From an uncultured Prevotellaceae bacterium (GTDB taxonomy: Bacteria; Bacteroidota; Bacteroidia; Bacteroidales; Bacteroidaceae), in the NCBI GenBank assembly GCA_902776935.1, contig CACYRS010000003.1, positions 38,919 to 102,918 of the forward strand: a DNA stretch of 64,000 nt. Reading direction: 5' to 3'. Position 1 is the stretch's first letter, and each line of letters opens with the position of its first letter. The translations under genes were made by a program, and so were the position numbers. The notes under the pieces are model-generated. The model was given only the letters and a program-made list of their open reading frames with translations, did not search any database and had not been told where the DNA came from. Below, in pieces: positions 27,629-35,649 of this stretch.

Positions 27629-28734
27629 TGAAACGATTCATGCTTAATACTCTTTTGATTTGTCTCGCTGCAGTCCTTACGGGCTGTGGCGGGAGTGACA
27701 ACGATGATCCACAGCCTGCATCAGTAACCATCACCCTATCACCTGAAAGCATTACTGCTCCTGCCGATGGCGGTACTTACACCGTCAGCGTAACCACCAC
27801 TGGCAAGGAATGGGGTGCATATTCAGAGCAGGACTTCATTACTGTCACAACTAAAAACACGGTAACCCAGTCGGGCACACTGACGGTCATGGTTCCTGCT
27901 AATCCTACGACCAGTGCCCGCACTGGCACCGTGACAGTGATGTCGGGTGCTGCCCGCAAGAGCATCAGCATCACTCAGGCTGCTGCAGAGAAATCACCTT
28001 ACAATGCACCAGAGGGCTATCAGCTGGTATGGCAGGATGAGTTCGACAGTGGTTCAGAACTTAATCAGAACGACTGGACCCATGAGGTAAAGGGCAAAGG
28101 CTGGGTGAATAACGAGCTGCAGGAATATGTCAACCACAAGACTCCCGGCGGAGCTCTGGTCACAGAGATCAAGAACGGTGCCTTGCGTATCACAGCCCTT
28201 AAGGAAAACGGAAAGGTCTACTCTGGTCGTGTGTATGCCAAAGTGAAGGAAGGTTGGACCTACGGTTATATCGAAGCCAGTATCAAACTGCCAAAGGGCA
28301 AGGGCACATGGCCTGCCTTCTGGATGATGCCCGTAAACTTCAAGTCCTGGCCTGCTGACGGTGAGATAGATATCATGGAAGAGGTAGGTTATCACCCTGA
28401 CTATGTATCGTCGAGCCTGCATGCCAATGCGCATGTCCATTCCAATAACACGCAGGTAACCCATGAGATGAAGTGTGCCGGTGCCGAGGGCGAGTTCCAC
28501 ACTTATGCCATACTTTGGACAGCGAAGAACATCACCACATACGTCGACGGTAAGGTACAACTCTCCTACGACAATCGTGGTCTGGGTCGCGACGACTGGC
28601 CCTACGATGATCCTTTCTATGTCATCTTCAATCTCGCCTGGGGTGGAGACTGGGGCGGATCCCAGGGTGTCGACGAGAGTGCATTGCCATGCACCATGGA
28701 AGTAGATTACATACGTGTATTCCAAAAGAAATAA
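27628..28734 (+). CDS. GH16 endo-beta-glucanase lipoprotein with BACON domain
   Basis: This 368-residue lipoprotein (lipobox LTGC) has a BACON-type Ig-like domain at about residues 30-120 (ITAPADGGTYTVSV; GTVTVMSGAARKSISI) and a GH16 catalytic domain from about 130. The active site reads GEIDIMEEVG: Glu246 is the nucleophile, Asp248 the helper and Glu251 the acid/base, the bulged form typical of laminarinase and lichenase-type GH16. WPAFWMMP and FNLAWGGDWGG are further family segments. It should cut beta-1,3 or mixed beta-1,3/1,4 glucans at the cell surface. The start overlaps the previous stop by one base (TAATG), so translation is coupled to the binding protein. Confidence 0.94.
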   Translation: MKRFMLNTLLICLAAVLTGCGGSDNDDPQPASVTITLSPESITAPADGGTYTVSVTTTGKEWGAYSEQDFITVTTKNTVTQSGTLTVMVPANPTTSARTGTVTVMSGAARKSISITQAAAEKSPYNAPEGYQLVWQDEFDSGSELNQNDWTHEVKGKGWVNNELQEYVNHKTPGGALVTEIKNGALRITALKENGKVYSGRVYAKVKEGWTYGYIEASIKLPKGKGTWPAFWMMPVNFKSWPADGEIDIMEEVGYHPDYVSSSLHANAHVHSNNTQVTHEMKCAGAEGEFHTYAILWTAKNITTYVDGKVQLSYDNRGLGRDDWPYDDPFYVIFNLAWGGDWGGSQGVDESALPCTMEVDYIRVFQKK

Positions 28735-28744
28735 CAATATTGAA

Positions 28745-30994
28745 ATGAAAAAGATAGCAATCGTACTTCTGTCACTAACGATGACAACGGTCATACAGGC
28801 CCAGAAACCTGTATACCTCGATGAGTCAAAACCCATCGAACAGCGCATCGACGATGCCCTCAACCGCATGACACTCGACGAGAAGATTGCCGTTATCCAT
28901 GCACAGTCGAAGTTCTCCAGCCCTGGTGTTAAACGCCTCGGATTCCCTGACCTTTGGACTGACGACGGCCCTCACGGTGTACGCCCCGACGTGCTTTGGG
29001 ACGAGTGGGAACAAGCCGGACAGACCAACGACTCCTGTGTGGCCTTCCCTGCCCTCACTTGTCTTGCCGCCACATGGAACCCCGACCTCGCACGACTCTA
29101 TGGTGAGAGCTTAGGCGAGGAAGCGCTCTACCGTAACAAGAGCGTGATGCTGGGTCCCGGCGTGAACATCTACCGCACGCCTCTCGGCGGCCGTAACTTC
29201 GAGTATATGGGCGAAGACCCGTTGCTGGCTTCACGCATGGTAGCACCTTATGTCCAGGGACTGCAGTCAATGGGAGTAGCAGCGTGTGTGAAGCACTATG
29301 CCCTGAACAACGACGAAGAGTATCGCCATCAGGTGAACGTGGTCGTTTCCGACCGTGCTCTCCACGAGATTTACCTGCCAGCCTTCAAGGCAGCCGTCCA
29401 GGAGGGTGGCGCATGGGCCATCATGGGTGCCTATAACCTATATAAAGACCAACACAACTGCCACAATGATATCATGCTCAATAAGATTCTGAAGCATGAC
29501 TGGGGCTTCGACGGTGTTGTCATCTCCGACTGGGGAGGCTGCCACAATACCGACGAGGCCATTAAGAACGGTCTCGACCTGGAGTTCGGCTCCTGGACCG
29601 ACGGACTGACGATGGGTAAGACCAACGCATACGACCTCTATTATATGGCCGATGCCTATAAGAAGGGAATCCGCGAGGGCCGTTACACTACAAAGGAGCT
29701 CGACGACAAGGTCCGTCGCGTACTTCGACTATTCTATCGCACGACAATGAGGAAAGACAAGCCTTATGGATTCCTCTGCTCTGAGAGCCACTATGATGCT
29801 GCACTGAAGATTGCCCAGGAGGGAATTGTATTGTTGCAGAATAATAAAGTAAAATTAAAGAATAAGAAATATGGTGAGGCTCTTTTGCCGATAGATATCA
29901 CAAAGACCAAGAAGATTCTCGTAGTTGGTGAGAATGCCATCAAGATGATGACCGTGGGAGGCGGTTCCTCTTCACTGAAGGTACAGAGGGAAATCCTTCC
30001 CCTCGACGGCATCCGCTCTTACCTCCCTGCCGACTATGCCCGCGGATATGTCGGCGACACTGTCCAGAGCTATAATGGCGTTACGGTGGGTCGTTCACTC
30101 TATGAGACACGTTCTCAGGCTGAGCTTACCGCCGAGGCAGTGGAGAAAGCCCGCGAGGCCGACATCGTAATCTTCATCGGCGGACTTAACAAGAGCGACT
30201 ATCAGGACTGTGAGGGTCACGACCGCAAGAGCTATGACCTTCCATATGCACAGAACGAGGTGATTGAGGCCATACTGAAGGTCAACCCACGTCTGGTCTA
30301 CGTGAATATCTCCGGTAATGGTGCTGCCCTGCCTTGGCTCTCCAAGGTGCCTGCAGTGGTTCAGGCATGGTATATCGGTTCTGAGTCGGGCAAGGCCATT
30401 GCATCCGTGCTCTTCGGTGATGTCAACCCTTCCGGCAAACTGCCATTCACCTGGTATGCATCTCTCGGGCAGTGTGGCGCCCATGCCACAGGCTCATTCC
30501 CCGGCACATGGCGCGAGGATCACAAAATCATCGACGAGGAATATAAAGAGGGACTCTTCGTGGGTTATCGCTGGACTGACCGCCTGAAGAAGGAAAAACC
30601 ACTGTTCCCATTCGGACACGGCCTGAGCTATACGACATTCAAGATCGGCAAGGCCACAAGCGACAAGACCAAGATGACAGCTGACGAAGAGCTCACCCTA
30701 ACCATTCCTGTTACCAACACGGGCTCCGTGGCAGGTGCAGAGACAGTACAGCTGTACATACATGACAAGAAATCAAGTGTCGAGCGTCCCTACAAGGAGT
30801 TGAAGGCATTCCGCAAGGTATTCCTCCAGCCAGGCGAGACACAGGAGATAACCCTCACCATCAACAAGTCGGCCCTTAGCTTCTACAATGACAAGACAGG
30901 GCAATGGACAGCTGAGGCAGGCGGCTTTGAGGCACTCATAGGAAATTCCGCACACAATTTAGTTAGTAGTTTTTCTTTTACATTAGAGCAATGA
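28745..30994 (+). CDS. GH3 beta-glucosidase, periplasmic
   Basis: This 749-residue GH3 enzyme has a signal peptide ending near VIQAQ. The N-terminal TIM barrel contains RLGFPDLWTDDGPHG, VKHYALNN and the nucleophile Asp262 in GVVISDWGG. The alpha/beta domain follows (IVFIGGLNKSDYQDCEGHDR), then PFGHGLSYTTF and a C-terminal fibronectin-III-like domain (VAGAETVQLYI; AFRKVFLQPGETQ). It should split imported gluco-oligosaccharides to glucose from the non-reducing end, finishing what GH16 begins. The ATG at 28745 is chosen because it opens a proper signal peptide. An in-frame ATG at 28715 lies inside the end of the GH16 gene and adds ten polar residues. Confidence 0.94.
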   Translation: MKKIAIVLLSLTMTTVIQAQKPVYLDESKPIEQRIDDALNRMTLDEKIAVIHAQSKFSSPGVKRLGFPDLWTDDGPHGVRPDVLWDEWEQAGQTNDSCVAFPALTCLAATWNPDLARLYGESLGEEALYRNKSVMLGPGVNIYRTPLGGRNFEYMGEDPLLASRMVAPYVQGLQSMGVAACVKHYALNNDEEYRHQVNVVVSDRALHEIYLPAFKAAVQEGGAWAIMGAYNLYKDQHNCHNDIMLNKILKHDWGFDGVVISDWGGCHNTDEAIKNGLDLEFGSWTDGLTMGKTNAYDLYYMADAYKKGIREGRYTTKELDDKVRRVLRLFYRTTMRKDKPYGFLCSESHYDAALKIAQEGIVLLQNNKVKLKNKKYGEALLPIDITKTKKILVVGENAIKMMTVGGGSSSLKVQREILPLDGIRSYLPADYARGYVGDTVQSYNGVTVGRSLYETRSQAELTAEAVEKAREADIVIFIGGLNKSDYQDCEGHDRKSYDLPYAQNEVIEAILKVNPRLVYVNISGNGAALPWLSKVPAVVQAWYIGSESGKAIASVLFGDVNPSGKLPFTWYASLGQCGAHATGSFPGTWREDHKIIDEEYKEGLFVGYRWTDRLKKEKPLFPFGHGLSYTTFKIGKATSDKTKMTADEELTLTIPVTNTGSVAGAETVQLYIHDKKSSVERPYKELKAFRKVFLQPGETQEITLTINKSALSFYNDKTGQWTAEAGGFEALIGNSAHNLVSSFSFTLEQ

Positions 30995-31020
30995 AGTAAC
31001 TAGCATTTTGCTTAACATGA

Positions 31021-31053
31021 AAAGGGGCGTATGCGTGATGCACATGCCCCTTT
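31021..31053. terminator. Bidirectional terminator between GH3 and the convergent regulator gene
   Basis: AAAGGGGC (31021-31028) pairs perfectly with GCCCCTTT (31046-31053). The flanking A and T runs give each strand a U-tract, so the one hairpin can end both the plus-strand beta-glucan operon and the minus-strand regulator gene. Confidence 0.85.
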
Positions 31054-31054
31054 G

Positions 31055-32719
31055 TTATTGGATGTGGCCAAGGTTCTTGACCTCCTGTTCAAACCGTTCC
31101 CTATTGCCCACGGCTCCATTCTTTGTCCGCGCACGATAATTATATATGGTGTTGACAGAGTAGTGTAGGAACTCGGCAATCTTTGAGGAGTCCTCAATAC
31201 CCAGTCGTATAAGCGCAAAGATACGTATTTCAGTAGTAAGCCTGTTCTCTTCCTTAGGATGCACCTGAGCCTCAGGCAGAAGCAGGGCATTGAAATCATC
31301 GACAAAGTTCGGGAAGAGGTGCAGGAATACATTATCAAAGTTCTCAAACAGCTCATCGAGTTCGCGCTCCTTCAGTTCCGTTGATTTGGACATCTGGAAC
31401 AACTCGTCAAGTTCTTTGTTCTTCATCTTCTTGTTCACCATCTTACGGTAGTTGTCAATCTTATCCACATACTGGGAACAGAGGCTGAGGAATCGTCCGA
31501 TATACTCATCTTTCACACGGCTGCTCTCAGAGAGTTGTGAGTTGAGAGTGGAGAGCTGTGAGTTAAGTGCCGACAGCTCATCTGTCTGTGAAGCAAGCTG
31601 GCGGTTGGCCGATGCCAGTTCATCGTTTGACTCCTTAAGGGCATTACGTGCCACGCTAAGCTGTTTGTTACGGTAATGCAGGAATAAGAGGACACCAAAC
31701 AGCAACAGTGCCAGTATGCTTATCACTGCAATAGTGACCCACAACTGATGAGTAGTCTGTTCGCTCTTTTCCTTATATTCCTTGGCGATATGCGAGAGCA
31801 GCGGCGATATCTGCCATTTACGCTGACGCGAACCATAGCGGTTAGCGCAGTCGCTGGTGAAACTGATATAACGTGAAGCCCGGTCGATGTCACCCCTGAG
31901 CATCAGTTCATTTGCCAGTTCCCACATCGAGCCCTGGTCCATCGCTGCATTTCGGATATCCGACAGCACAGACTCCTTCAGCCAGTGCATCATCTGTTCC
32001 GTATCACCAAGATTCTTATACTCTATATACCGGTAAAGAGCCACCAGCGCATATGGGTGTGAGCCCACCTCAACGCTCTTCAGCCATTCGTCATTGACAG
32101 CCAGCGCAGCCTTGAAGTCACGTTCACCCTGTGCCCTAAGTTCACGTCTCAGGAAACAAGACTCATCATCTTCGGGTAGATACCGCATCATAAGTTCTTC
32201 ATAATGTATGGCCTTTTCGAGATAATGCTCTTTCATATCATACAGAGTAGTATAATACTGCATCTCACTATACAAATTATTATAAGCAGAATAGTAAGTG
32301 CCAAGGGAAAGAGTATCAATACCGTCTGCACGGACGGAATCTAGGATTTCCATTGCTTCATGATACATACCGATGTTAGAGCAGCGTATAGCCAGCAGCG
32401 AACGGCATCTCGCTGCTTCGGAACGCCAGCCTTGTTCATCAGCCTCATGAATACATGTACGGAGGTAAAAAATCGCAGAGTCACTTACAAAGGCCTTGTA
32501 CAATTCATAAAGCCTGAAATTACAACGGAACCGTCCCTCTGCAGAATTCTCCTTTACCAAGGCTTCACGGACCTCAGTAATCTTCTTTTCATGCATTGCC
32601 ACATATTTTGTATAACTGGCTATTCCCTCATCTATTTCCTTATAGTCATCCGACTCTGCAGCATATAATAAACCATAGGAACTTAAGCTCAGGAATAAAG
32701 TAATAAGTAGTTGTCTCAT
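31055..32719 (-). CDS. Membrane-spanning TPR/coiled-coil transcriptional regulator (DUF6377-like)
   Basis: This 554-residue protein has a signal peptide, a helical periplasmic region with TPR-like repeats (about residues 25-310), one membrane helix (about 328-350, LWVTIAVISILALLLFGVLL), a cytoplasmic coiled coil (about 355-400, with the heptad-like ALNSQLSTLNSQLSES), and a C-terminal HTH (ALIRLGIEDSSKIAEFLHYS, then TIYNYRARTKN). This layout matches a Bacteroidota regulator family often found beside glycan loci, which I place with DUF6377 from memory. It would sense a periplasmic signal and control transcription directly, with no phosphorelay. It lies tail to tail with the beta-glucan operon, which has no other dedicated regulator in view, so that operon is the likely target; this is inference. 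Confidence 0.8.
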   Translation of the reverse strand: MRQLLITLFLSLSSYGLLYAAESDDYKEIDEGIASYTKYVAMHEKKITEVREALVKENSAEGRFRCNFRLYELYKAFVSDSAIFYLRTCIHEADEQGWRSEAARCRSLLAIRCSNIGMYHEAMEILDSVRADGIDTLSLGTYYSAYNNLYSEMQYYTTLYDMKEHYLEKAIHYEELMMRYLPEDDESCFLRRELRAQGERDFKAALAVNDEWLKSVEVGSHPYALVALYRYIEYKNLGDTEQMMHWLKESVLSDIRNAAMDQGSMWELANELMLRGDIDRASRYISFTSDCANRYGSRQRKWQISPLLSHIAKEYKEKSEQTTHQLWVTIAVISILALLLFGVLLFLHYRNKQLSVARNALKESNDELASANRQLASQTDELSALNSQLSTLNSQLSESSRVKDEYIGRFLSLCSQYVDKIDNYRKMVNKKMKNKELDELFQMSKSTELKERELDELFENFDNVFLHLFPNFVDDFNALLLPEAQVHPKEENRLTTEIRIFALIRLGIEDSSKIAEFLHYSVNTIYNYRARTKNGAVGNRERFEQEVKNLGHIQ

Positions 32720-32741
32720 CGTTACCGTTTTGTTCTGCGGG

Positions 32742-32773
32742 CAAAGATACTATTTTTATTTTGTATTTTACAA
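32742..32773 (-). promoter_or_regulatory. Predicted promoter of the DUF6377-like regulator
   Basis: On the minus strand TATCTTTG (32749-32742) is a -7 element. TTG (32773-32771) is a partial -33 element with a 21-base spacer. The leader is only about 20 bases. Confidence 0.6.
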
Positions 32774-32789
32774 TAATTTCGGGGAAAAT

Positions 32790-32820
32790 TTTGATATTTC
32801 TGATTTTATTCCTATCTTTG
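32790..32820 (+). promoter_or_regulatory. Predicted promoter of the AraC/TPR regulator
   Basis: TTTG (32790-32793) and TATCTTTG (32813-32820) form a good -33/-7 pair with a 19-base spacer. The promoter lies inside the upstream in-frame extension of the next gene, which supports the later start at 32889. Confidence 0.65.
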
Positions 32821-32888
32821 CATCAAAATTTATTATATTAAATACAATAAACAACTGTTGGAGATTAACAAGTCGCGATCTTCTTGAT

Positions 32889-34607
32889 ATGAAAAGGATA
32901 TTAAGAAACCTTCTGACTGTCTGTATGTTACTTGTGTCGCTGGTTGGCGATGCAAAGATCGTCGTACCAGATTCCATGCTTAATATCAGAAAGTCATATC
33001 TCTATTTTATCACCAGTCCTGATACGGCTCAGGCTATAATCGAGACCATCCGTAAACGGAAATTGGCACCGGAATGGGAAATCGAATATGCCGAAGGTAA
33101 CCTTTATTTCAACCAGCGTCGCTACCTGACAGCAGTCTCCATATACAAGAAAATCGATGTCAGACCGGAAATCAGCGACAGTACCAACGTGCAGTTACTA
33201 TTGCTGAAACGCATGATGGACTGTTACGACGAGCTCCTCGATAGCGACCATCTTGTCAGGACCCTCATGCGTTTAAGGACTCTTGCCGAACGCAACCACA
33301 ACAAGGCCTTCGAGGCTATGACCTACTTCACAAGCGGCAAGTGGCACCATATCAACGGTCAGAAAGACCTTGGCTACACTTACTGCCATGATGCTATAGA
33401 GATGATGAAATCATCCGACTACCCCAGCAAGCACGTAGAACTGCGCGGCTTCTATGGTGAGATGGTAAAGATGTATGCCCGTGACGGCCGATACGACGAC
33501 GCCATGCACATGTCACGTCTTCAGGAGGCAGAGACGCTGCATCCCGCACCTATAATCATCAAGAAGGCTAATGAGCGTGGTCTCCGTCAGACTTATGCCA
33601 TCCGTGCCAGTATGCTGGCCAAGGCAGGACGTATGAGTGAGGCCGACCAAGCCTATGAGTCATGGAAGAAGACAACCGGTGGCAACGTCATCGATGACAA
33701 GGAAATTTTCGACTATTTGCGTCTGTCAAAAAAAGACGAAGAAGCCCTCGACATAGTTACAAGTTACCGTTATTTCCTTTATAGGCGTGGTGACACACTC
33801 TCAGTACGCATGCTCGCCGTCCTAAATATGGAGGCTTTGCTTCGTGTCGAGATAGGCGATTATGAACAAGTCTATAAGCTTGGTTATCAGATAGGCGCCA
33901 TTGCCGACAGCCTCCATGTGCGCAGATCTAGCGAACAGATGCAGACCACCTATCATCTGCTGAAGGAAAAGAATGAGTCGCAACAAAGGGCGCAATGGAT
34001 TACTATTCTCACGATAATCTTAGTCGCTGTATTGATAATATCATTGGTAATCCTGTATTATGTAAGATATATACGTCAACGCAATGTTGAGCTTATCAAG
34101 GTACTCAACGGTCTTGACGCCTATCGCCGTGCGGTCATCAATGGCGATTCGCCTACATCACCCGAGGTTGTAGCGGCACTGGAAGAGATGCGTAAACTCA
34201 AACTGCCAAATGATCTGTCATCAGAAGAACTAGAAGAACCCGATGACGAAGACCGCAGGCTCTATGTAGAGATGGACAAGCAGGTTACCCGCGACCGACT
34301 CTTCCTGAAACCCGGTCTTGGACGTGATGACCTGATGCGCCTCATCGGAGTCGACAAGAACCGATTCGGTAAGATGATGAGCAAATATTCAGATGCCTCC
34401 AACACCTCTGTATATATCAACATGAAACGTGTGGAGTATGGAGCCAAACTTCTGTTAGAGCAGCCTGAATATACCATCGCCACCATCGCCAGTGAATGCG
34501 GCATGAGCAACACCGTCACCTTCAACCGTACATTCAAAGAAGTCTACAATATGACACCTTCCGAATACCGCGATAAAATGAATGCCCTTTTACAGCAAAA
34601 AGGCTGA
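32889..34607 (+). CDS. Membrane-spanning TPR sensor with C-terminal AraC-type HTH
   Basis: From the ATG at 32889 the product is 572 residues: signal peptide (about 1-21), helical TPR-like periplasmic region (about 40-360), one membrane helix from Trp370 (WITILTIILVAVLIISLVI), an acidic linker, and an AraC-family HTH at about 475-565 (DLMRLIGVDKNRFGKMMSKY, IATIASECGMSNTVTFNRTF, YNMTPSEYRDKM). No kinase or receiver is present, so it is a one-component transmembrane regulator. The frame is open 53 codons further upstream to 32730, but that part has no signal peptide and contains the promoter. It points toward the fimbrial operon, whose start lies 369 bp downstream, so it may control it. It shares its layout, but not its HTH type, with its divergent neighbour. 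Confidence 0.85.
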   Translation: MKRILRNLLTVCMLLVSLVGDAKIVVPDSMLNIRKSYLYFITSPDTAQAIIETIRKRKLAPEWEIEYAEGNLYFNQRRYLTAVSIYKKIDVRPEISDSTNVQLLLLKRMMDCYDELLDSDHLVRTLMRLRTLAERNHNKAFEAMTYFTSGKWHHINGQKDLGYTYCHDAIEMMKSSDYPSKHVELRGFYGEMVKMYARDGRYDDAMHMSRLQEAETLHPAPIIIKKANERGLRQTYAIRASMLAKAGRMSEADQAYESWKKTTGGNVIDDKEIFDYLRLSKKDEEALDIVTSYRYFLYRRGDTLSVRMLAVLNMEALLRVEIGDYEQVYKLGYQIGAIADSLHVRRSSEQMQTTYHLLKEKNESQQRAQWITILTIILVAVLIISLVILYYVRYIRQRNVELIKVLNGLDAYRRAVINGDSPTSPEVVAALEEMRKLKLPNDLSSEELEEPDDEDRRLYVEMDKQVTRDRLFLKPGLGRDDLMRLIGVDKNRFGKMMSKYSDASNTSVYINMKRVEYGAKLLLEQPEYTIATIASECGMSNTVTFNRTFKEVYNMTPSEYRDKMNALLQQKG

Positions 34608-34741
34608 TTTTGGAGCCGTTTTATCGATATTTGACGACATTTAGGGGGGGGGTAGTAAAGTTACTTTACCAAAACAATCACGCCTCATTTTAGGACATTT
34701 TGTTTGCAACTATACACCTATAACTATCTGATTACAAGGAG

Positions 34742-34819
34742 TCTTGACAAATTGTTATATAATCTTGCGGACACAATATTTATATAACAGAATATATAAT
34801 ATACATAATTTTGTCAAGA
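34742..34819. repeat. 10-bp inverted repeat with AT-rich centre
   Basis: TCTTGACAAA (34742-34751) and TTTGTCAAGA (34810-34819) are exact inverted copies separated by 58 AT-rich bases. This could be a spaced operator, a cruciform, or the borders of a small invertible segment. No recombinase gene is in the window. Confidence 0.45.
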
Positions 34820-34908
34820 ATAAACACAAACACAAATCATATTTTTAGAATTTATAATTTCTGCAATAGGACAAATTGTAACAAAAAAAAGACTAAATAT
34901 AATATTTT

Positions 34909-34953
34909 CACGCGTGTAAGCTTACCGGTTTAAATGAAAACTTTGTACCTTTG
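34909..34953 (+). promoter_or_regulatory. Fimbrial operon promoter with overlapping palindromes at the -33 position
   Basis: TACCTTTG (34946-34953) is a good -7 element. Where a -33 box is expected there is none. Instead two palindromes that share one base occupy the site: CACGCGTG (34909-34916) and GTAAGCTTAC (34916-34925). A regulator bound there could recruit or block RNA polymerase. The message would begin near 34960. Confidence 0.55.
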
Positions 34954-34976
34954 CATGTGGAAATAAATTAAAAACA

Positions 34977-35612
34977 GTGAGATTTAGTACTTTAACCATT
35001 TGGATATTAACACTAATGACGTTTGTAGGTGTTGAAAAGGCTAACGCTCAGACGCTGGCCTTACGTAATAATTTGCTTTACGACGCAACACTTACTCCCA
35101 ACATCGGTGCAGAGCTTCGTATCGACTCTGCATGGACAGCTGGAGTGAATATTGGGTTAAACGCTTGGGATATCGACAAGAGCAAGAACAAGAAATGGCG
35201 TCATTTCCTTATTGCCCCGAATATCCGTCGTTATTTTGGCCACAAATCAGATAAGCCTGCAAGCAGCTCTCTCTGGGGAATCCCTGCCGATGCAAGCCGA
35301 CATATAAGCTATCTGGAACTCGATGCTATTTTTAGCCATTTCAACGTGGGTAATACCAAAATTCCCTTTGGACTTTACAAATCCATCCAGGATCGCCGCC
35401 TTCAGGGTGACCTCTTTGCCCTCGGCGGGAAATACGGTTATTCTTGGATTCTCTCCCGCGACTGGCGTCTCGAAGCCGAAGCCGGCATCGCCATTGGCTA
35501 CGCCTGGTTTAAGGAATACGACTGCGACCACTGCGGCACTTTCTACGGCAAGGGCGACCGCATCTTCCTCCTGCCGCAGTTAGGAATAAATGTAGTGTAC
35601 ATAATCAACTGA
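34977..35612 (+). CDS. DUF3575-type outer membrane protein, first gene of the fimbrial operon
   Basis: This 211-residue protein has a signal peptide ending near KANAQ and a short beta-barrel-like body: alternating strands such as NNLLYDATLTPNIGAELRID, LALGGKYGYSW-like segments and a hydrophobic/aromatic end PQLGINVVYIIN. It resembles DUF3575 proteins, which in Bacteroidota often precede fimbrillin genes (from memory). The start is GTG: the only nearby ATG (34955) hits a stop after three codons, and a later in-frame ATG would cut the signal peptide. Role unknown; an outer membrane assembly or anchoring factor for the fimbria is plausible. The first fimbrillin gene begins 37 bp downstream. Confidence 0.7.
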   Translation: MRFSTLTIWILTLMTFVGVEKANAQTLALRNNLLYDATLTPNIGAELRIDSAWTAGVNIGLNAWDIDKSKNKKWRHFLIAPNIRRYFGHKSDKPASSSLWGIPADASRHISYLELDAIFSHFNVGNTKIPFGLYKSIQDRRLQGDLFALGGKYGYSWILSRDWRLEAEAGIAIGYAWFKEYDCDHCGTFYGKGDRIFLLPQLGINVVYIIN

Positions 35613-35649
35613 ATTAAAAAAAATAATAACAATAAAAATTTTCGAAAGT

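Larger units (their letters stand above)
34608..34976 (+). promoter_or_regulatory. Control region upstream of the fimbrial operon
   Basis: No gene fits in these 369 bases. They hold a short GGCT/AGCC hairpin across the regulator stop (34602-34617, a weak terminator); a run of nine G (34644-34652); an inverted repeat GTAAAG-TTA-CTTTAC (34655-34669); a 10-bp inverted repeat TCTTGACAAA/TTTGTCAAGA with 58 bases between its arms (34742-34819); a repeated GACAAATTGT (34746-34755 and 34870-34879); two joined palindromes (34909-34925); and the promoter. The density of symmetric sites suggests tight regulation. Confidence 0.5.

Noticed and set aside
28715-28744. Earlier in-frame ATG for the GH3 gene, overlapping the end of the GH16 gene.
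   Set aside because: It would put ten polar residues ahead of a good signal peptide; the ATG at 28745 fits an exported enzyme.
31520-31580. Short repeated DNA (GAGTTGAGAGTGGAGAGCTG-like) in the DUF6377-like gene.
   Set aside because: It simply encodes the heptads LNSQLSTLNSQLS of the coiled coil and is not a mobile or regulatory repeat.
32730-32888. In-frame upstream extension of the AraC/TPR regulator (53 extra residues).
   Set aside because: It contains the predicted promoter and would hide the signal peptide that begins at 32889.
34744-34763. TTGACA followed by TATAAT, resembling a sigma-70 promoter.
   Set aside because: The spacer is only 8 bases, far from 17, and Bacteroidota use a different consensus. 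The TTGACA is part of the inverted repeat instead.
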